Assembly (NCBI RefSeq): GCF_001885945.1
Contig: NZ_JXKQ01000009.1
Coordinates: forward strand, 30,916 to 80,495
Reading direction: 5' to 3'
Length of the DNA: 49,580 bases
Source: Enterococcus hermanniensis
Lineage (GTDB): Bacteria; Bacillota; Bacilli; Lactobacillales; Enterococcaceae
In this document: in pieces, positions 27,158-38,221 of the stretch
How the letters are laid out: every line of letters starts with the position of its first letter
Position numbering within the stretch: the stretch's first letter is position 1
Position numbers and translations under genes: made by a program
The notes under the pieces: generated by a model
The model's database searches: none
Seen by the model: the letters and a program-made list of their open reading frames with translations, nothing else
What the model was told of the DNA's origin: nothing

Positions 27158-27529
27158 TTAGGCATATGAGAAAGTATTTTCGCAAAATTGTTGGTTTAAT
27201 TGAACGAGAAGTTCATCAATCAAATGATAATCATAAAGCTCATTATTAATCAGTACTTCAATACGATAAGAATTTTTTAGAAAAGTAGAATCTTTGAACT
27301 GTTTGATCACTAATTTTTCATCACGCTCGTTGACAAAAAGCACTGATTGCATTTCTTGGGATTTTTTTGACCGAAAAATCTTTTTTAAGTTTCGATAAGA
27401 ATAAAAACTAGTATTGCAGTTCAAACAATGTGTAGCATCTAAACCTATCAAAGTGTTAAATAACTGTTGTTGATCACGTTTACTCATAGAACTAAGATAT
27501 TTATGAGCTGTTAAAGATGCATCTGGCAT
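27158..27529 (-). CDS. Unknown 123-residue protein, divergent from purC
   Basis: I do not recognise this protein. The start is set by a very good ribosome-binding site: GGAGG with a 7-base gap before the ATG at 27529 (an upstream in-frame start at 27574 lacks one). It has a CLNC motif near residue 34 (HCLNCNTSFYSY) that could be half of a metal site, a basic patch (KKIFRSKK) and an acidic/hydrophobic C-terminal half with alternating strand-helix character (SYRIEVLINNELYDYHLIDELLVQL). There are no membrane segments or signal peptide. It sits between the purEKB and purC operons on the opposite strand, sharing the upstream region that holds the purC PurBoxes. A link to purine control is possible but unproven. 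Confidence 0.7.
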   Translation of the reverse strand: MPDASLTAHKYLSSMSKRDQQQLFNTLIGLDATHCLNCNTSFYSYRNLKKIFRSKKSQEMQSVLFVNERDEKLVIKQFKDSTFLKNSYRIEVLINNELYDYHLIDELLVQLNQQFCENTFSYA

Positions 27530-27633
27530 AAGCAATTCCTCCGTTAAATTCTTTCGAGATAAATATAACACCAATTCAAATAATTGTAAACGTTATCTTT
27601 TAAAAAGGAAAATAATTTTTTAACTAAACGAAA

Positions 27634-27678
27634 AAATACGAACATTAAATGTATTTAATGTTAAAAATGTACGATTTT
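27634..27678 (+). promoter_or_regulatory. PurBox pair upstream of purC
   Basis: Box 1 (27634-27646) AAATACGAACATT matches the consensus at 12 of 13. Box 2 (27666-27678), on the minus strand AAAATCGTACATT, matches at 11 of 13. Core spacing is 32 bases and positions are near -76 and -44, almost the same as at purE. Between the boxes is a 9-bp inverted repeat (AACATTAAA / TTTAATGTT, 27641-27662). Confidence 0.82.
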
Positions 27679-27680
27679 TG

Positions 27681-27709
27681 TTGAAAAGCTATTTTGAGGT
27701 TGTTACACT
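27681..27709 (+). promoter_or_regulatory. purC operon promoter
   Basis: TTGAAA (27681-27686), 17-base spacer, TACACT (27704-27709), immediately downstream of PurBox 2. The weak -10 is consistent with a promoter needing an activator. Confidence 0.7.
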
Positions 27710-27781
27710 GAAAATGAAAAGAGCGAATGAGGTATTTTTAGACTTGGATTAGTCAACATTTATTAAAAGGGGCGATAAATT

Positions 27782-28498
27782 GTGGTAAAAGGGACTTTGT
27801 TCTATGAAGGTAAAGCGAAAAAACTTTTTAGAACGAATGATTCAGCAGTTGTATGGGCAGAATACTTGAACCAAGCAACAGCATTAAACGGTGTGAAAAA
27901 AGATCAGATAAATGGAAAAGGCGAACTTAACAATCAGATTACAGCATATGTGTTTGACTTTTTAAAAACAAAAGGGATAAACAATCATTTTATCAAAAGA
28001 GTATCGTCCACTGAACAATTGATTCAATCTTTAGCAATTATTCCATTGGAAGTAGTTGTTCGGAATGTAGCTGCAGGAAGTTTTTCAAAGCGTTTAGGAA
28101 TTGCTGAAGGAAAGATCCTCGATCAACCAATTATTGAGTTCTATTACAAAGATGATTCATTAGATGACCCTATGGTGATTGATGCACATATCACGTATTT
28201 AGGTTTGGCTTCTGATCAAGAATTAGAGCAATTACGCCAATTAGCCTTAAAAATCAATCAAGCATTAAAAGAATTATTTGATTCTATTGAGATCGTATTG
28301 ATTGATTTTAAAGTAGAATTTGGACGTCAAAAAGATGGCACTATTTTATTAGCTGATGAAATTTCTCCAGATACATGCCGCTTATGGGATAAAAAAACGA
28401 ATGAACATTTGGATAAAGATATTTATCGTCGCGACTTAGGTGATATCGTACCGGTTTACCAAGAAGTATTAAATCGATTAGAAAAGCGAGGGAAATAA
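27782..28498 (+). CDS. purC: SAICAR synthetase
   Basis: ATP-dependent ligase joining aspartate to CAIR. It begins with the family's YEGKAKKLFRT loop (8-18). EVVVRNVAAGSFSKR (about 89-103) and the DEISPDTCRLWD segment (about 197-208) mark the active site. Length is 238 residues. The GTG start follows AAAGGGGCG. It is the first gene of a nine-gene operon (purC to purD), with purS starting 2 bases after its stop. Confidence 0.96.
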   Translation: MVKGTLFYEGKAKKLFRTNDSAVVWAEYLNQATALNGVKKDQINGKGELNNQITAYVFDFLKTKGINNHFIKRVSSTEQLIQSLAIIPLEVVVRNVAAGSFSKRLGIAEGKILDQPIIEFYYKDDSLDDPMVIDAHITYLGLASDQELEQLRQLALKINQALKELFDSIEIVLIDFKVEFGRQKDGTILLADEISPDTCRLWDKKTNEHLDKDIYRRDLGDIVPVYQEVLNRLEKRGK

Positions 28499-28500
28499 CG

Positions 28501-28755
28501 ATGTATTTTGTAAAAGTTTATGTGACATATAAGGATTCTGTTTTAGATCCTCAAGGAGAAGCTGTCAAGGGCGCTGTTCATCGTTTAGGATTTGAAGAGA
28601 TCGAAGAAGTACGGATTGGAAAATATTTTGAACTTAAAATAGAAAATAGTCATCGCTCAATTGAAGAAACGGTTGAAGAAATTTGTGACAAATTATTAGC
28701 AAACGTCAATATGGAAACCTATCGCTACGAGATAGTCACAATGGAGGAAGTTTGA
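28501..28755 (+). CDS. purS: FGAM synthase subunit PurS
   Basis: Small structural subunit that brings PurQ and PurL together in formylglycinamidine ribonucleotide synthase. The 84-residue alpha/beta fold begins [19 protein letters not shown], as in Bacillus PurS. purQ starts one base after its stop. Its presence means the enzyme is the three-subunit Gram-positive form. Confidence 0.95.
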   Translation: MYFVKVYVTYKDSVLDPQGEAVKGAVHRLGFEEIEEVRIGKYFELKIENSHRSIEETVEEICDKLLANVNMETYRYEIVTMEEV

Positions 28756-28756
28756 G

Positions 28757-29440
28757 ATGAAATTTGCTGTGATTGTTTTTCCAGGATCAAATTGTGATTT
28801 AGATTTGTATTGGGCAATGAAAGAAGTTATGGGGGTTGAATGTGAGTACGTACGATACGACGAAAATAGTTTGGTGGATTTTGATGGCGTATTATTGCCT
28901 GGTGGTTTTTCCTATGGTGATTATTTACGTTGTGGTGCGATCGCACGTTTTGCTCCGATCATGACAGAGGTTATTCGTTTTGCTGAGGAAGGGAAACCAG
29001 TTTTTGGTACGTGTAATGGATTTCAGATTTTGACTGAAACAGGTCTTTTGCCAGGCGCGTTGCGAAAAAATGATTCGCTGAAATTTATTAGTAAGAACAC
29101 ACCGATCCGTGTTTTGAATAATCAAACAACATTTACCTCTGAATATGAGACGGATGAAATTATTTATCTTCCAGTTGCGCATGGAGAAGGCAATTATTAT
29201 TGTGATCAAGCAACTCTTGCTGAGCTAAAAGAAAACAATCAAATTGTTTTTACTTATGAGGGTAAAAATATTAATGGTAGTGTTGAATCTATTGCAGGAA
29301 TCATTAATAAAGCTGGAAATGTCTTGGGGATGATGCCGCATCCAGAACGAGCGATGGAAGCAATTTTGGGTTCTGAAGATGGAAAGCAATTCTTTGCTTC
29401 AATAATAAATAATTTTAGAAAGGTGACTGCAAATCAATGA
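28757..29440 (+). CDS. purQ: FGAM synthase glutaminase subunit PurQ
   Basis: Class I glutamine amidotransferase that supplies ammonia to PurL. The nucleophile Cys86 lies in FGTCNGFQ, and the catalytic His195/Glu197 are in MPHPER. The N-terminus [12 protein letters not shown] is typical of PurQ. Length is 227 residues. It overlaps purL by the 4-base ATGA, implying coupled translation and 1:1 stoichiometry. Confidence 0.96.
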   Translation: MKFAVIVFPGSNCDLDLYWAMKEVMGVECEYVRYDENSLVDFDGVLLPGGFSYGDYLRCGAIARFAPIMTEVIRFAEEGKPVFGTCNGFQILTETGLLPGALRKNDSLKFISKNTPIRVLNNQTTFTSEYETDEIIYLPVAHGEGNYYCDQATLAELKENNQIVFTYEGKNINGSVESIAGIINKAGNVLGMMPHPERAMEAILGSEDGKQFFASIINNFRKVTANQ

Positions 29441-31656
29441 TGAAAGTAGAACCAACTGCTGAAGAAATCAAAGAGCAACGCATATATGCTAGCTGGGGTT
29501 TGTCCGATGCCGAATATCAAATGATTTCAGAGGAAATCTTGGGACGTTTGCCAAATTATACAGAGACAGGACTCTTCTCAGTTATGTGGAGTGAACATTG
29601 TTCCTATAAAAATTCGAAACCCGTCCTACGAAAGTTTCCAACATCAGGAACTCAAGTATTACAAGGACCAGGTGAAGGGGCTGGTATTATTGATATCGGT
29701 GATGGACAGGCAGTTGTTTTCAAAGCAGAAAGCCATAATCATCCATCCGCGGTCGAACCGTATGAAGGTGCAGCTACCGGTGTTGGCGGGATCATTCGTG
29801 ATATTTTTAGCATGGGTGCACGGCCCATTGCGCTATTGGATTCATTGCGATTTGGAGAATTAAATACTTCTCGAACAAAATATTTATTAGAAGAAATCGT
29901 CGCAGGAATCAGTGGTTATGGAAATTGTATTGGTATTCCGACGGTTGGGGGAGAAGTAGCTTTTGATGCTTGTTACGAAGGCAATCCTTTAGTGAATGCA
30001 ATGTGTGTTGGGTTGATTGATCATAAAGACATCCAAAAAGGGCAGGCTAAAGGTGTAGGTAATTCAATCATGTATGTCGGGGCGAAAACAGGACGCGACG
30101 GGATTCATGGAGCTACATTTGCTTCGGAAGAATTTGTAGAAGGAGAAGAACAACAGCGTTCCGCAGTCCAAGTAGGTGACCCATTTATGGAGAAATTATT
30201 ATTGGAAGCGTGCTTAGAATTGATTTTGGAACATTCGGATCTTTTAGTGGGTATTCAAGACATGGGCGCAGCAGGACTTGTTTCTTCTAGTTCAGAAATG
30301 GCTTCAAAAGCCGGTACAGGTCTAAAGCTATATCTGGATGACGTACCACAACGTGAGACTGGTATGACACCTTATGAAATGATGCTTTCTGAATCACAGG
30401 AACGGATGCTGATTTGTGTAGAAAAAGGACATGAAGCAGAAGTCATCGAATTATTTGATCGGTATGAATTAGATGCTGTAACAATCGGAAAAGTAACAGA
30501 TGATGGATTGTATCGTTTGTATCATCAAGGCATAGAGGTTGCCAATCTTCCCGTGGATGCCTTAGCGGAGGATGCACCAGTTTACGAAAATGCACGTCAA
30601 GTTCCTATTCGTATAAAAGAATTTGCAGAAATGGAAAAATTTATTCCAGAGGTTGAAAATGCGACAGAAACGCTATTAGCATTATTAAAACAGCCAACGA
30701 TTGCTTCGAAAAAAATGATTTATGAAACCTATGATTCACAAGTACGCACAAATACTGTCGTTCGTCCTGGTAGTGATGCAGCCGTTCTACGCGTTCGCGG
30801 AACAAAAAAAGCTTTAGCGATGACAACAGATTGCAATGCTCGCTATTTATACTTGAATCCTGAGATTGGGGGACAAATAGCAGTTGCTGAAGCAGCACGT
30901 AATATCGTTGCCTCAGGTGGGAGACCTTTAGCAATCACAGATTGTTTGAATTATGGCTCGCCTGAAAAGCCAGAAGGATTTTGGGAATTATGGACTTCTG
31001 CTGATGGTATAGCTGAAGCTTGTCGTACATTTGATACACCCGTAATATCAGGAAATGTGTCGATGTACAACGAAACCAATGGCAAAGCAATTTATCCTAC
31101 ACCCATGATCGGCATGGTTGGTTTAATTGAAGACTTAGCTCATATTACAACTCAAGGATTCAAACAAGCGGGTGACTTGATCTATGTAATCGGAAAAACA
31201 GAAGCAGATTTTCATGGTAGTGAAATTCAAAAAATGCAAAAAAATAAAATTGAAGGCTCATTAATGGACTTTGATCTTAAAACAGAGAAATATCATCAAG
31301 ACTTAGTTCTTTCCGCCATCAAAGCGGGCTTAGTTGCAAGTGCTCATGATTGCTCAGAAGGGGGATTGGCAATTGCGTTAGCCGAAGCGGCTTTCACTAA
31401 CGAGCTTGGAATAGAAGTATCGTTAGCAATGCCGCCTGAACATCTTTTTGCTGAGACTCAGTCCCGCTTTGTGATATCTATTAGACCAGATAATCAATCA
31501 ATTTTTGAACATTTGATGGGCAATGGTGCGCAACAAGTAGGTAAAGTAACCGATTCAAAAATATTGAAAATCATCGCTGAAGGACAAACGATTGAAGTAG
31601 AAACGGTGCAGGCAAAGGAAGTTTGGGAGGAAGCCATTCCATGTTTAATGAAGTAA
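29437..31656 (+). CDS. purL: FGAM synthase subunit PurL (small type)
   Basis: ATP-dependent synthetase subunit converting FGAR to FGAM with ammonia from PurQ. At 739 residues it is the small PurL that needs separate PurS and PurQ. The motif [13 protein letters not shown] near residue 49, the substrate loop [21 protein letters not shown] near 98-118, and two repeated AIRS-like halves are visible. It overlaps purQ upstream, and purF downstream by 16 bases. Confidence 0.96.
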   Translation: MMKVEPTAEEIKEQRIYASWGLSDAEYQMISEEILGRLPNYTETGLFSVMWSEHCSYKNSKPVLRKFPTSGTQVLQGPGEGAGIIDIGDGQAVVFKAESHNHPSAVEPYEGAATGVGGIIRDIFSMGARPIALLDSLRFGELNTSRTKYLLEEIVAGISGYGNCIGIPTVGGEVAFDACYEGNPLVNAMCVGLIDHKDIQKGQAKGVGNSIMYVGAKTGRDGIHGATFASEEFVEGEEQQRSAVQVGDPFMEKLLLEACLELILEHSDLLVGIQDMGAAGLVSSSSEMASKAGTGLKLYLDDVPQRETGMTPYEMMLSESQERMLICVEKGHEAEVIELFDRYELDAVTIGKVTDDGLYRLYHQGIEVANLPVDALAEDAPVYENARQVPIRIKEFAEMEKFIPEVENATETLLALLKQPTIASKKMIYETYDSQVRTNTVVRPGSDAAVLRVRGTKKALAMTTDCNARYLYLNPEIGGQIAVAEAARNIVASGGRPLAITDCLNYGSPEKPEGFWELWTSADGIAEACRTFDTPVISGNVSMYNETNGKAIYPTPMIGMVGLIEDLAHITTQGFKQAGDLIYVIGKTEADFHGSEIQKMQKNKIEGSLMDFDLKTEKYHQDLVLSAIKAGLVASAHDCSEGGLAIALAEAAFTNELGIEVSLAMPPEHLFAETQSRFVISIRPDNQSIFEHLMGNGAQQVGKVTDSKILKIIAEGQTIEVETVQAKEVWEEAIPCLMK

Positions 31657-33080
31657 AAAGTTTAAATGAAGAATGTGGAGTCTTCGGAATTTGGGGTCAT
31701 CAAGATGCTGCAACGGTCACTTATTTTGGCTTACACAGTTTGCAACATCGCGGCCAAGAAGGAGCTGGTATCGTCAGCAATGATCACGGAAAACTAAACG
31801 GAACTCGTGGCTTAGGATTACTATCTGAGGTCTTTAAAGATGAACGCCAATTGAGTCATTTAACAGGAAATGCAGCGATTGGCCATGTTCGTTATGCTAC
31901 TGCTGGTAGCGGTAGTGTTGATAATATTCAGCCCTTTCTTTTTAACTTCTATGATGGTGATTTCGCCTTAGCTCATAATGGCAATTTAACAAATGCTAAA
32001 AGTTTAAGGAAAGAATTAGAACAAAGTGGTGCTATTTTTCATTCAAATTCTGATACAGAAATTTTGATGCACCTTATCCGTAGGAGTACCAAGGCTACGT
32101 TATGTGAACGGATGAAGGAAGCATTAAATACGGTTAAAGGTGGCTTTGCTTATTTGATGTTAACTGAAAAGTCAATGGTAGCTGCTTTGGATCCAAATGG
32201 CTTTCGTCCGTTGTCGATTGGACAAATGGTCAATGGGGCTTATGTCGTTGCATCAGAAACTTGTGCATTAGAAGTAGTAGGAGCCAAATTTATTCAGGAC
32301 GTTCAACCAGGTGAAATGATTACGATCGCTGATGGGGGATTGACTATTGAATCATTTACATCAAAAACTCAACCAGCCATTTGTTCAATGGAATATATTT
32401 ACTTTGCACGACCAGACTCGAATATCGCCGGTATCAATGTTCATAGTGCAAGAAAAAAAATGGGGAAAATTTTAGCCCAAGAAGCGCCCGTTGAAGCAGA
32501 TATGGTAGTAGGTGTTCCGAACTCCTCATTATCAGCAGCAAGTGGTTATGCTGAACAATCCAATATTCCATATGAAATGGGTTTAGTAAAAAATCAATAC
32601 ATTGCCCGTACCTTCATTCAACCAACACAAGAATTGAGAGAACAGGGAGTACGAATGAAGCTATCTGCTGTTCGTGGGGTTGTCGAAGGCAAGCGAGTGA
32701 TCATGGTGGATGATTCGATTGTTCGAGGAACAACTAGTCGTCGTATCGTGAGTCTTTTAAAAGACGCAGGCGCAAAAGAAGTCCATGTTCGGATTGCATC
32801 ACCACCATTGAAATACCCTTGCTTTTATGGAATCGATATCCAAACACGCCGGGAATTGATCGCCGCGAATCATTCGATCGATGAAATAAAATCTTTGATT
32901 GGTGCAGATTCATTATCTTTTCTAAGTGAAGATGGATTGATCGATGCGATAGGCTTGAATTTTGATGCGCCATACTCGGGTTTATGCATGGCGTATTTCA
33001 ATGGAGATTATCCTACACCGCTTTATGACTACGAAAAACAATATCAAGCTACATTGGAAGAAAAAGTATCGTTCGTTTAA
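31641..33080 (+). CDS. purF: Amidophosphoribosyltransferase
   Basis: First committed step of purine synthesis: PRPP plus glutamine to phosphoribosylamine. I chose ATG 31641 (GGGAGG upstream) over 31623, because this puts an 11-residue propeptide before the N-terminal nucleophile Cys12, as in Bacillus PurF. The PRPP loop [13 protein letters not shown] lies near 353-365. Compared with the Bacillus 4Fe-4S site, the [10 protein letters not shown] and YPCFYGID cysteines are kept, but the C-terminal CxxC is CMAY, so one ligand is missing. The 479-residue protein overlaps the end of purL. Confidence 0.95.
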   Translation: MFNEVKSLNEECGVFGIWGHQDAATVTYFGLHSLQHRGQEGAGIVSNDHGKLNGTRGLGLLSEVFKDERQLSHLTGNAAIGHVRYATAGSGSVDNIQPFLFNFYDGDFALAHNGNLTNAKSLRKELEQSGAIFHSNSDTEILMHLIRRSTKATLCERMKEALNTVKGGFAYLMLTEKSMVAALDPNGFRPLSIGQMVNGAYVVASETCALEVVGAKFIQDVQPGEMITIADGGLTIESFTSKTQPAICSMEYIYFARPDSNIAGINVHSARKKMGKILAQEAPVEADMVVGVPNSSLSAASGYAEQSNIPYEMGLVKNQYIARTFIQPTQELREQGVRMKLSAVRGVVEGKRVIMVDDSIVRGTTSRRIVSLLKDAGAKEVHVRIASPPLKYPCFYGIDIQTRRELIAANHSIDEIKSLIGADSLSFLSEDGLIDAIGLNFDAPYSGLCMAYFNGDYPTPLYDYEKQYQATLEEKVSFV

Positions 33081-33116
33081 AAGTTTTTTTGAAAACTATA
33101 AAAAGGAGATAGTTCA

Positions 33117-34160
33117 GTGGCAAATGCATATTCGAAAGCTGGTGTCGATGTTGATGCTGGTTATGAAGTGGTAGAAAGAATCAAAAAACACGTGAAGAAA
33201 ACAACTCGTTTAGGAATGATGGGGGCAATTGGAGGTTTTGGGGGGTGTTTTGATCTTAGTGAATTTAAGTTGAAACAGCCTGTATTGGTTTCTGGGACCG
33301 ATGGTGTCGGAACAAAATTAATGGTTGCCATTGAAGCAGATAAGCACGATACAATTGGCATAGATTGTGTTGCTATGTGTGTTAACGATATCGTAGCACA
33401 AGGAGCGGAGCCGTTGTATTTTTTAGACTATATCGCAACAGGGAAAACTATTCCTACACGGTTAGAGCAAGTAGTAGCGGGGGTTGCTGAAGGCTGTGTT
33501 CAAGCAGGAGCCGCTTTGATTGGTGGCGAGACAGCCGAAATGCCGGGAATGTATACAGGAAATGATTATGATTTAGCCGGCTTTTCCGTTGGCTTGGCAG
33601 AAAAGGAACAATTGATAACGGGAGATACTATTCAAACGGGAGATCTTTTAATTGGTTTACCTTCATCGGGGATTCATTCGAATGGTTATTCTTTAGTACG
33701 CAAAATATTTTTTGAAAAACAAAAATTTTCTATTGTAGAAGAATTACCAGAATTAAACCGTCCGTTAGGTGAAGAACTTTTAGAACCCACCCGAATATAC
33801 GTGGCTGCTGTTTTACCATTGATTAAACAAAACTTGATTAATGGTATCGCCCATATCACTGGTGGTGGATTTGTTGAGAATCTCCCGCGAATGTTGCCAG
33901 AAAAATATGCATGTGAAATTGATTTGGATACGTGGCCGATTTTACCAATCTTCAAAGCCTTAGAAAAATATGGAGAAATTACTGAGCTGGAAATGTACGA
34001 AATCTTTAATATGGGTATCGGTATGGTAATAGCGGTGTCACCAGAAAAATTAGCAACAGTGAAAGCCGATCTAGCTAAACGGGGAGAAAGTTATTACACT
34101 ATCGGCCGTATTGTTGATAAACAAGCATCATCGATTACTTTTAATGAGGCGATTCGATGA
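33117..34160 (+). CDS. purM: AIR synthetase
   Basis: ATP-dependent cyclisation of FGAM to AIR. PurM-fold motifs are present: [11 protein letters not shown] (about 60-70), [10 protein letters not shown] (about 83-92), [11 protein letters not shown] (about 140-150) and the C-terminal NMGIGM. The GTG start follows GGAG. Length is 347 residues. The 36-base gap after purF holds no hairpin. Its stop overlaps purN by ATGA. Confidence 0.96.
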   Translation: MANAYSKAGVDVDAGYEVVERIKKHVKKTTRLGMMGAIGGFGGCFDLSEFKLKQPVLVSGTDGVGTKLMVAIEADKHDTIGIDCVAMCVNDIVAQGAEPLYFLDYIATGKTIPTRLEQVVAGVAEGCVQAGAALIGGETAEMPGMYTGNDYDLAGFSVGLAEKEQLITGDTIQTGDLLIGLPSSGIHSNGYSLVRKIFFEKQKFSIVEELPELNRPLGEELLEPTRIYVAAVLPLIKQNLINGIAHITGGGFVENLPRMLPEKYACEIDLDTWPILPIFKALEKYGEITELEMYEIFNMGIGMVIAVSPEKLATVKADLAKRGESYYTIGRIVDKQASSITFNEAIR

Positions 34161-34747
34161 GATTTGCTGTGTTAGCTTCAGGGAATGGCTCAAATTTTGA
34201 AGCAATTGCTCAAGCCGTTGAAACAGGACATATTGAAGCCGAATTAGCATTGCTTTTTTCTGATCATCAGGATGCTTATGTTTTAGAACGAGGGAAAAAT
34301 TTTTCGATTCCAACAGAGACATTTGGATTGAAAAACTTTCCTAATAAAAAAGCCTATGAGGAAGCTTTACTTAAGTTGCTAAAGACTTATGAGATCGACT
34401 TAGTGGTTTTAGCAGGTTACATGCGAATTGTGGGTGACGGATTACTCGAAGCTTTTCCTAAAAAAATTATAAATGTCCATCCGTCGTTGCTGCCAGCATT
34501 TCCTGGTTTACATGGAATCAATGATGCGTATCAAGCCGGAGTTAAGGAAACCGGCGTTACGATTCATTATATCGATCATGGTGTGGATACGGGTCCGATC
34601 ATTGCCCAAGAAAAAGTGACTCTTGATCCAAGAGAGAGTTTAGAAACATTAGAACTAAAGATTCATCAAGCGGAACATGAATTGTATCCGAAAGTTTTAG
34701 CGAAGGTAATCAAAGATTTAAAGAAAGCAACTAGCAAAAAAGACTAG
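34157..34747 (+). CDS. purN: GAR transformylase PurN
   Basis: Transfers a formyl group from 10-formyl-tetrahydrofolate to [14 protein letters not shown] (7-17) binds the phosphate. The catalytic triad lies in the segment [16 protein letters not shown] (Asn and His) and in GVDTGPII (Asp). The 196 residues are normal. It overlaps purM by 4 bases. There is no purT gene in the window. Confidence 0.96.
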   Translation: MRFAVLASGNGSNFEAIAQAVETGHIEAELALLFSDHQDAYVLERGKNFSIPTETFGLKNFPNKKAYEEALLKLLKTYEIDLVVLAGYMRIVGDGLLEAFPKKIINVHPSLLPAFPGLHGINDAYQAGVKETGVTIHYIDHGVDTGPIIAQEKVTLDPRESLETLELKIHQAEHELYPKVLAKVIKDLKKATSKKD

Positions 34748-34768
34748 CGTAAATAAGGAGTGTCATTG

Positions 34769-36301
34769 ATGACAAGAGCATTGATCAGTGTGTCAGATAA
34801 AACAGGTGTTGTAGCATTTGCCCAAGGACTAATCCAAGCGGGAATCGAGATCGTTTCAACCGGTGGAACAAAAAAAATCTTAGATGAAGCAGCTATCCCG
34901 ACTTTAAGTATCGATCAAGTGACGGGGTTCCCAGAAATGATGGATGGACGTGTGAAAACATTGCATCCTAAAATCCATGGTGGATTGTTAGGTAGAAGAG
35001 ATCTTTCAAGTCATCAAGCAGCGATGAAAGAGCATGATATTCAAGCCATCGATTACATTTGTGTCAATCTCTATCCTTTTAAGGAAACCATTTCTAAAGT
35101 AGAAGTGACTGAAGAAGAAGCGATTGAGAACATCGACATTGGTGGACCGAGCATGTTGCGTTCAGCAGCTAAAAACTTTACAGCAGTTACAGTAGTAGTT
35201 GATCCAAGTGATTATGCATTAGTTTTAGCTGAAATAGAAAATGAACAACAGACGACACTTGCTACTCGTAAACGATTGGCTGCGAAAGTTTTTCGACACA
35301 CCGCGGCTTACGATGCGGTGATTGCCGAATATTTAACTGATTTAGTGGCTGAAGTCGAGCCAGAAAAGCTAACGTTGACCTATGATCTGAAACAAACATT
35401 GCGCTATGGAGAAAATAGTCATCAAAGGGCTTCCTTTTATCAATCGGCAGTACCTACTCCGTATTCGATTGCTAGTGCTCATCAATTACATGGAAAAGAA
35501 CTTTCCTATAATAATATTAAAGATGCAGATGCAGCGCTCCGCATTGTCCGAGAATATACTGAACCAACGGTTGTTGCGCTTAAACATATGAATCCATGTG
35601 GCATCGGTAGTGGATCGACGATTTCAGAGGCTTATCAATTTGCCTATGAAGCTGATCCCGTATCAATTTTTGGGGGTGTGTTAGTCGCAAACCGAGCAAT
35701 TGACTTAACGACTGCTCAAGAAATGCATAAATTATTCTTAGAGATTATCATTGCACCAAGCTTTGAAAAAGCAGCGTTTGAACTATTGGCCAAGAAGAAA
35801 AATGTCCGCTTATTGACACTAGCTTTTTCCGATGAACATCAGCAAACGCCCGAGGTAGTCTCTGTTTTAGGTGGTCTTTTAGTTCAAGAGCAAGACATTA
35901 TTGCTGAGCTTCCAAGTGAATGGCAAGTAGTCACTAAACGTCAACCGTCAGAAAAAGAGTTAGAAGCATTAGCATTTGCATGGAAAGCCGTCAAACATGT
36001 CAAATCAAATGCTATTGTTATAGCAAATGAAAAACAAACCCTTGGAATTGGTGCGGGCCAGATGAATCGCGTAGGTTCAGTGAAAATCGCATTGGAACAG
36101 GCAAAAGATCAAATGGACGGAGCGGTTCTTGCTAGTGATGCCTATTTTCCAATGAATGATAGTGTTGAATATGCGGCACAACACGGTATCAAGGCGATTA
36201 TTCAACCAGGGGGAAGCATTCGTGATCAAGAGTCTATTGATATGGCAGATAAATACGGTGTAGCGATGGTCTTTACAAAGGTTCGTCATTTTAGACATTG
36301 A
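34769..36301 (+). CDS. purH: Bifunctional AICAR transformylase / IMP cyclohydrolase
   Basis: Last two steps to IMP. The N-terminal MGS-like cyclohydrolase domain spans 1 to about 195 ([29 protein letters not shown]). The C-terminal transformylase domain spans about 200-510 ([18 protein letters not shown] with the catalytic Lys-His). I chose ATG 34769, 8 bases after AAGGAG, over GTG 34760, which overlaps that site. Length is 510 residues. Confidence 0.96.
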   Translation: MTRALISVSDKTGVVAFAQGLIQAGIEIVSTGGTKKILDEAAIPTLSIDQVTGFPEMMDGRVKTLHPKIHGGLLGRRDLSSHQAAMKEHDIQAIDYICVNLYPFKETISKVEVTEEEAIENIDIGGPSMLRSAAKNFTAVTVVVDPSDYALVLAEIENEQQTTLATRKRLAAKVFRHTAAYDAVIAEYLTDLVAEVEPEKLTLTYDLKQTLRYGENSHQRASFYQSAVPTPYSIASAHQLHGKELSYNNIKDADAALRIVREYTEPTVVALKHMNPCGIGSGSTISEAYQFAYEADPVSIFGGVLVANRAIDLTTAQEMHKLFLEIIIAPSFEKAAFELLAKKKNVRLLTLAFSDEHQQTPEVVSVLGGLLVQEQDIIAELPSEWQVVTKRQPSEKELEALAFAWKAVKHVKSNAIVIANEKQTLGIGAGQMNRVGSVKIALEQAKDQMDGAVLASDAYFPMNDSVEYAAQHGIKAIIQPGGSIRDQESIDMADKYGVAMVFTKVRHFRH

Positions 36302-36317
36302 TAGGCAGGAGAGATAA

Positions 36318-37568
36318 ATGAAGTTACTAATTATCGGCAGTGGTGGGCGTGAACACGCGATTGCTAAAAAAATGTTGGCAAGTCCGAAAGTGACCACAGT
36401 CTATTGTGCAAAAGGAAATCCTGGGATGGAAAAAGACGGTATTCAACTTGTTGATATTCCAGAAAGTAATCATTCAGCGTTAATCCTGTTTGCTAAAGAC
36501 AATAACATTGATTGGACATTTGTGGGGCCTGAAATTCCATTATTGAATGGGATCGTCGATGAATTTCAGTCAGCAGGCCTAAAAATATTTGGTCCGAATA
36601 AAGCGGCGGCGATGATTGAAGGATCAAAAGAATTCGCTAAAAAAATAATGGATCAAAATGATATTCCAACAGCAGCTTATCGTACATTTGATAACTTTGA
36701 ACAGGCAAGTAATTATATAAAAGAAGTCGGGGTCCCGATTGTTATTAAAGCCGACGGTCTAGCTGCAGGTAAAGGGGTAGTAGTTGCACAGACAGAAGTT
36801 GAAGCGTTTCAAGCGCTAAAAGACATGTTGACAGATCATCGTTTTGGAGCGAGTGGAAATAAAATAGTGATTGAAGAATTTTTAGCAGGAGAGGAATTTT
36901 CGTTATTAGCATTTGTAAAAAATGAAAAAGTTTATCCAATGGTAATCGCCCAAGATCATAAACGTGCGTTCGATGGTGATCGTGGTCCGAATACCGGTGG
37001 AATGGGCGCATATTCTCCTGTTCCGCAGATCTCAGACTCAATAGTCGCCCAAGCAGTAGAAGAAGTATTAAAACCTGCTGCTAAAGGAATGGTTGCTAAT
37101 AAGACACCTTTTACCGGGATCCTTTATGCTGGATTGATTGTCACTACAGAAGGACCGAAAGTCATCGAATTTAATGCACGTTTTGGAGATCCAGAAACAC
37201 AAGTTGTGTTACCAAGATTAACAAGTGATTTAGTCCAGGTAATCGAAGATTTATTTAATGGGTATGACCCAGAATTGACATGGAGTAAAAAGACAGTAGT
37301 CGGGGTTGTTTTAGCTGCAGAAGGTTATCCGAATGATTATAAAAAAGGAATGGTTTTACCAGAATTTGATCAAGAAACTAAAGTTTACTATGCCGGAGTT
37401 TCGGCTGATAAAAATCGCTTAATAGCCTCTGGTGGACGCGTTTTTTCTGTTGTAACTGAGGCTGATTCATTAGCTGAGGCACAACTGAAAGCTTACCAAA
37501 AGTTGGCGGAAGTAGATACTGCTAATTATTTTTATCGGAAAGATATTGGTACTAAGGCCTTAATTTAA
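36318..37568 (+). CDS. purD: GAR synthetase
   Basis: ATP-grasp ligase joining glycine to phosphoribosylamine. N-terminal IGSGGREHAIA (6-16), ATP-grasp KADGLAAGKGV (about 144-154), RGPNTGGMGAYSP (about 221-233) and the metal-binding FNARFGDPETQ (about 289-299) are all present. The 416 residues are normal. It is the last gene of the purC operon, 16 bases after purH, and is followed by a strong terminator. Confidence 0.96.
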   Translation: MKLLIIGSGGREHAIAKKMLASPKVTTVYCAKGNPGMEKDGIQLVDIPESNHSALILFAKDNNIDWTFVGPEIPLLNGIVDEFQSAGLKIFGPNKAAAMIEGSKEFAKKIMDQNDIPTAAYRTFDNFEQASNYIKEVGVPIVIKADGLAAGKGVVVAQTEVEAFQALKDMLTDHRFGASGNKIVIEEFLAGEEFSLLAFVKNEKVYPMVIAQDHKRAFDGDRGPNTGGMGAYSPVPQISDSIVAQAVEEVLKPAAKGMVANKTPFTGILYAGLIVTTEGPKVIEFNARFGDPETQVVLPRLTSDLVQVIEDLFNGYDPELTWSKKTVVGVVLAAEGYPNDYKKGMVLPEFDQETKVYYAGVSADKNRLIASGGRVFSVVTEADSLAEAQLKAYQKLAEVDTANYFYRKDIGTKALI

Positions 37569-37577
37569 TACTAGCAA

Positions 37578-37610
37578 GAGAGCAATTACTGATTGCTCTC
37601 TTTTTTTTTA
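37578..37610 (+). terminator. Terminator of the purC-purD operon
   Basis: AGAGAGCAAT / ATTGCTCTCT stem with a TACTG loop and a run of nine or more T. Confidence 0.93.
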
Positions 37611-37787
37611 GGTTAAAAAGTTGAAGTCGAAAAAATGACAGTCGTGTTTAAAAATGGTAAACTAAAAATGAAAAAATAGTTAGAAAAAAATATTAAAAAT
37701 GAAAAAAAAGGGTGGAAATTATTTATATAAGTGTATACAATAGTTAAGGCTATTTTGTAAAAAAATGGAGTGAAAGAGGTGAAAACC

Positions 37788-38216
37788 ATGAAAAGCGACC
37801 ATTCCAGAACAAATAATGAAACACGTGAATTACAAGAGATATTCTCTGGTTTACCCAACTCACAATATCTAAAAATTCTATTGGCCCAAGTAATTCGCCA
37901 TTACGATCCTGAAATCAAATATATTTTCCAGAAACACGTTGGTTGGCAGTTAGTGATTAAGCAATCAGAAGGATTATTATGTCGAATTAAAATTCATAAA
38001 GATTATTTTTCAGTCGTTACACCTTTTCCTGATTTTGGTATTAAGTATTTAACTCCGATGGTTCAAGTCATGTCGTTAGAATTCAAAGAAAAATTTGAAG
38101 AAGTTACCGAAAATACCCAACAGATCGAAATGAAAGTAACCAATGAAGAAGAGATGGAAGATGTTATCTTTTTAATAAGTTTACAAGCTAAAAAATTACG
38201 TAATCCTGTCGTTTAG
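37788..38216 (+). CDS. Unknown 142-residue protein between purD and guaC
   Basis: Not confidently recognised. I chose ATG 37788, preceded by GAGGTG with a 6-base gap, over an in-frame GTG at 37770. The protein is soluble-looking: a helical N-terminus (LQEIFSGLPNSQYLKILLAQVIRHYDPE, over two helices), then a strand-rich core with GWQLVIK, LLCRIKIHKDYFSVVTPF and an acidic C-terminal helix. The short beta core with W, L and YF spacing resembles small domains such as DUF3788/DUF1801, but this is a guess. There is no signal peptide and there are no cysteine motifs. It has its own upstream region after the pur terminator and precedes guaC. Confidence 0.75.
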   Translation: MKSDHSRTNNETRELQEIFSGLPNSQYLKILLAQVIRHYDPEIKYIFQKHVGWQLVIKQSEGLLCRIKIHKDYFSVVTPFPDFGIKYLTPMVQVMSLEFKEKFEEVTENTQQIEMKVTNEEEMEDVIFLISLQAKKLRNPVV

Positions 38217-38221
38217 TACAT

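Noticed and set aside
29591-29863. Internal frame-shifted ORFs inside purL, purF, purM, clpB and other large genes
   Set aside because: They are shadows of well-conserved genes in another frame, with no start signals of their own.
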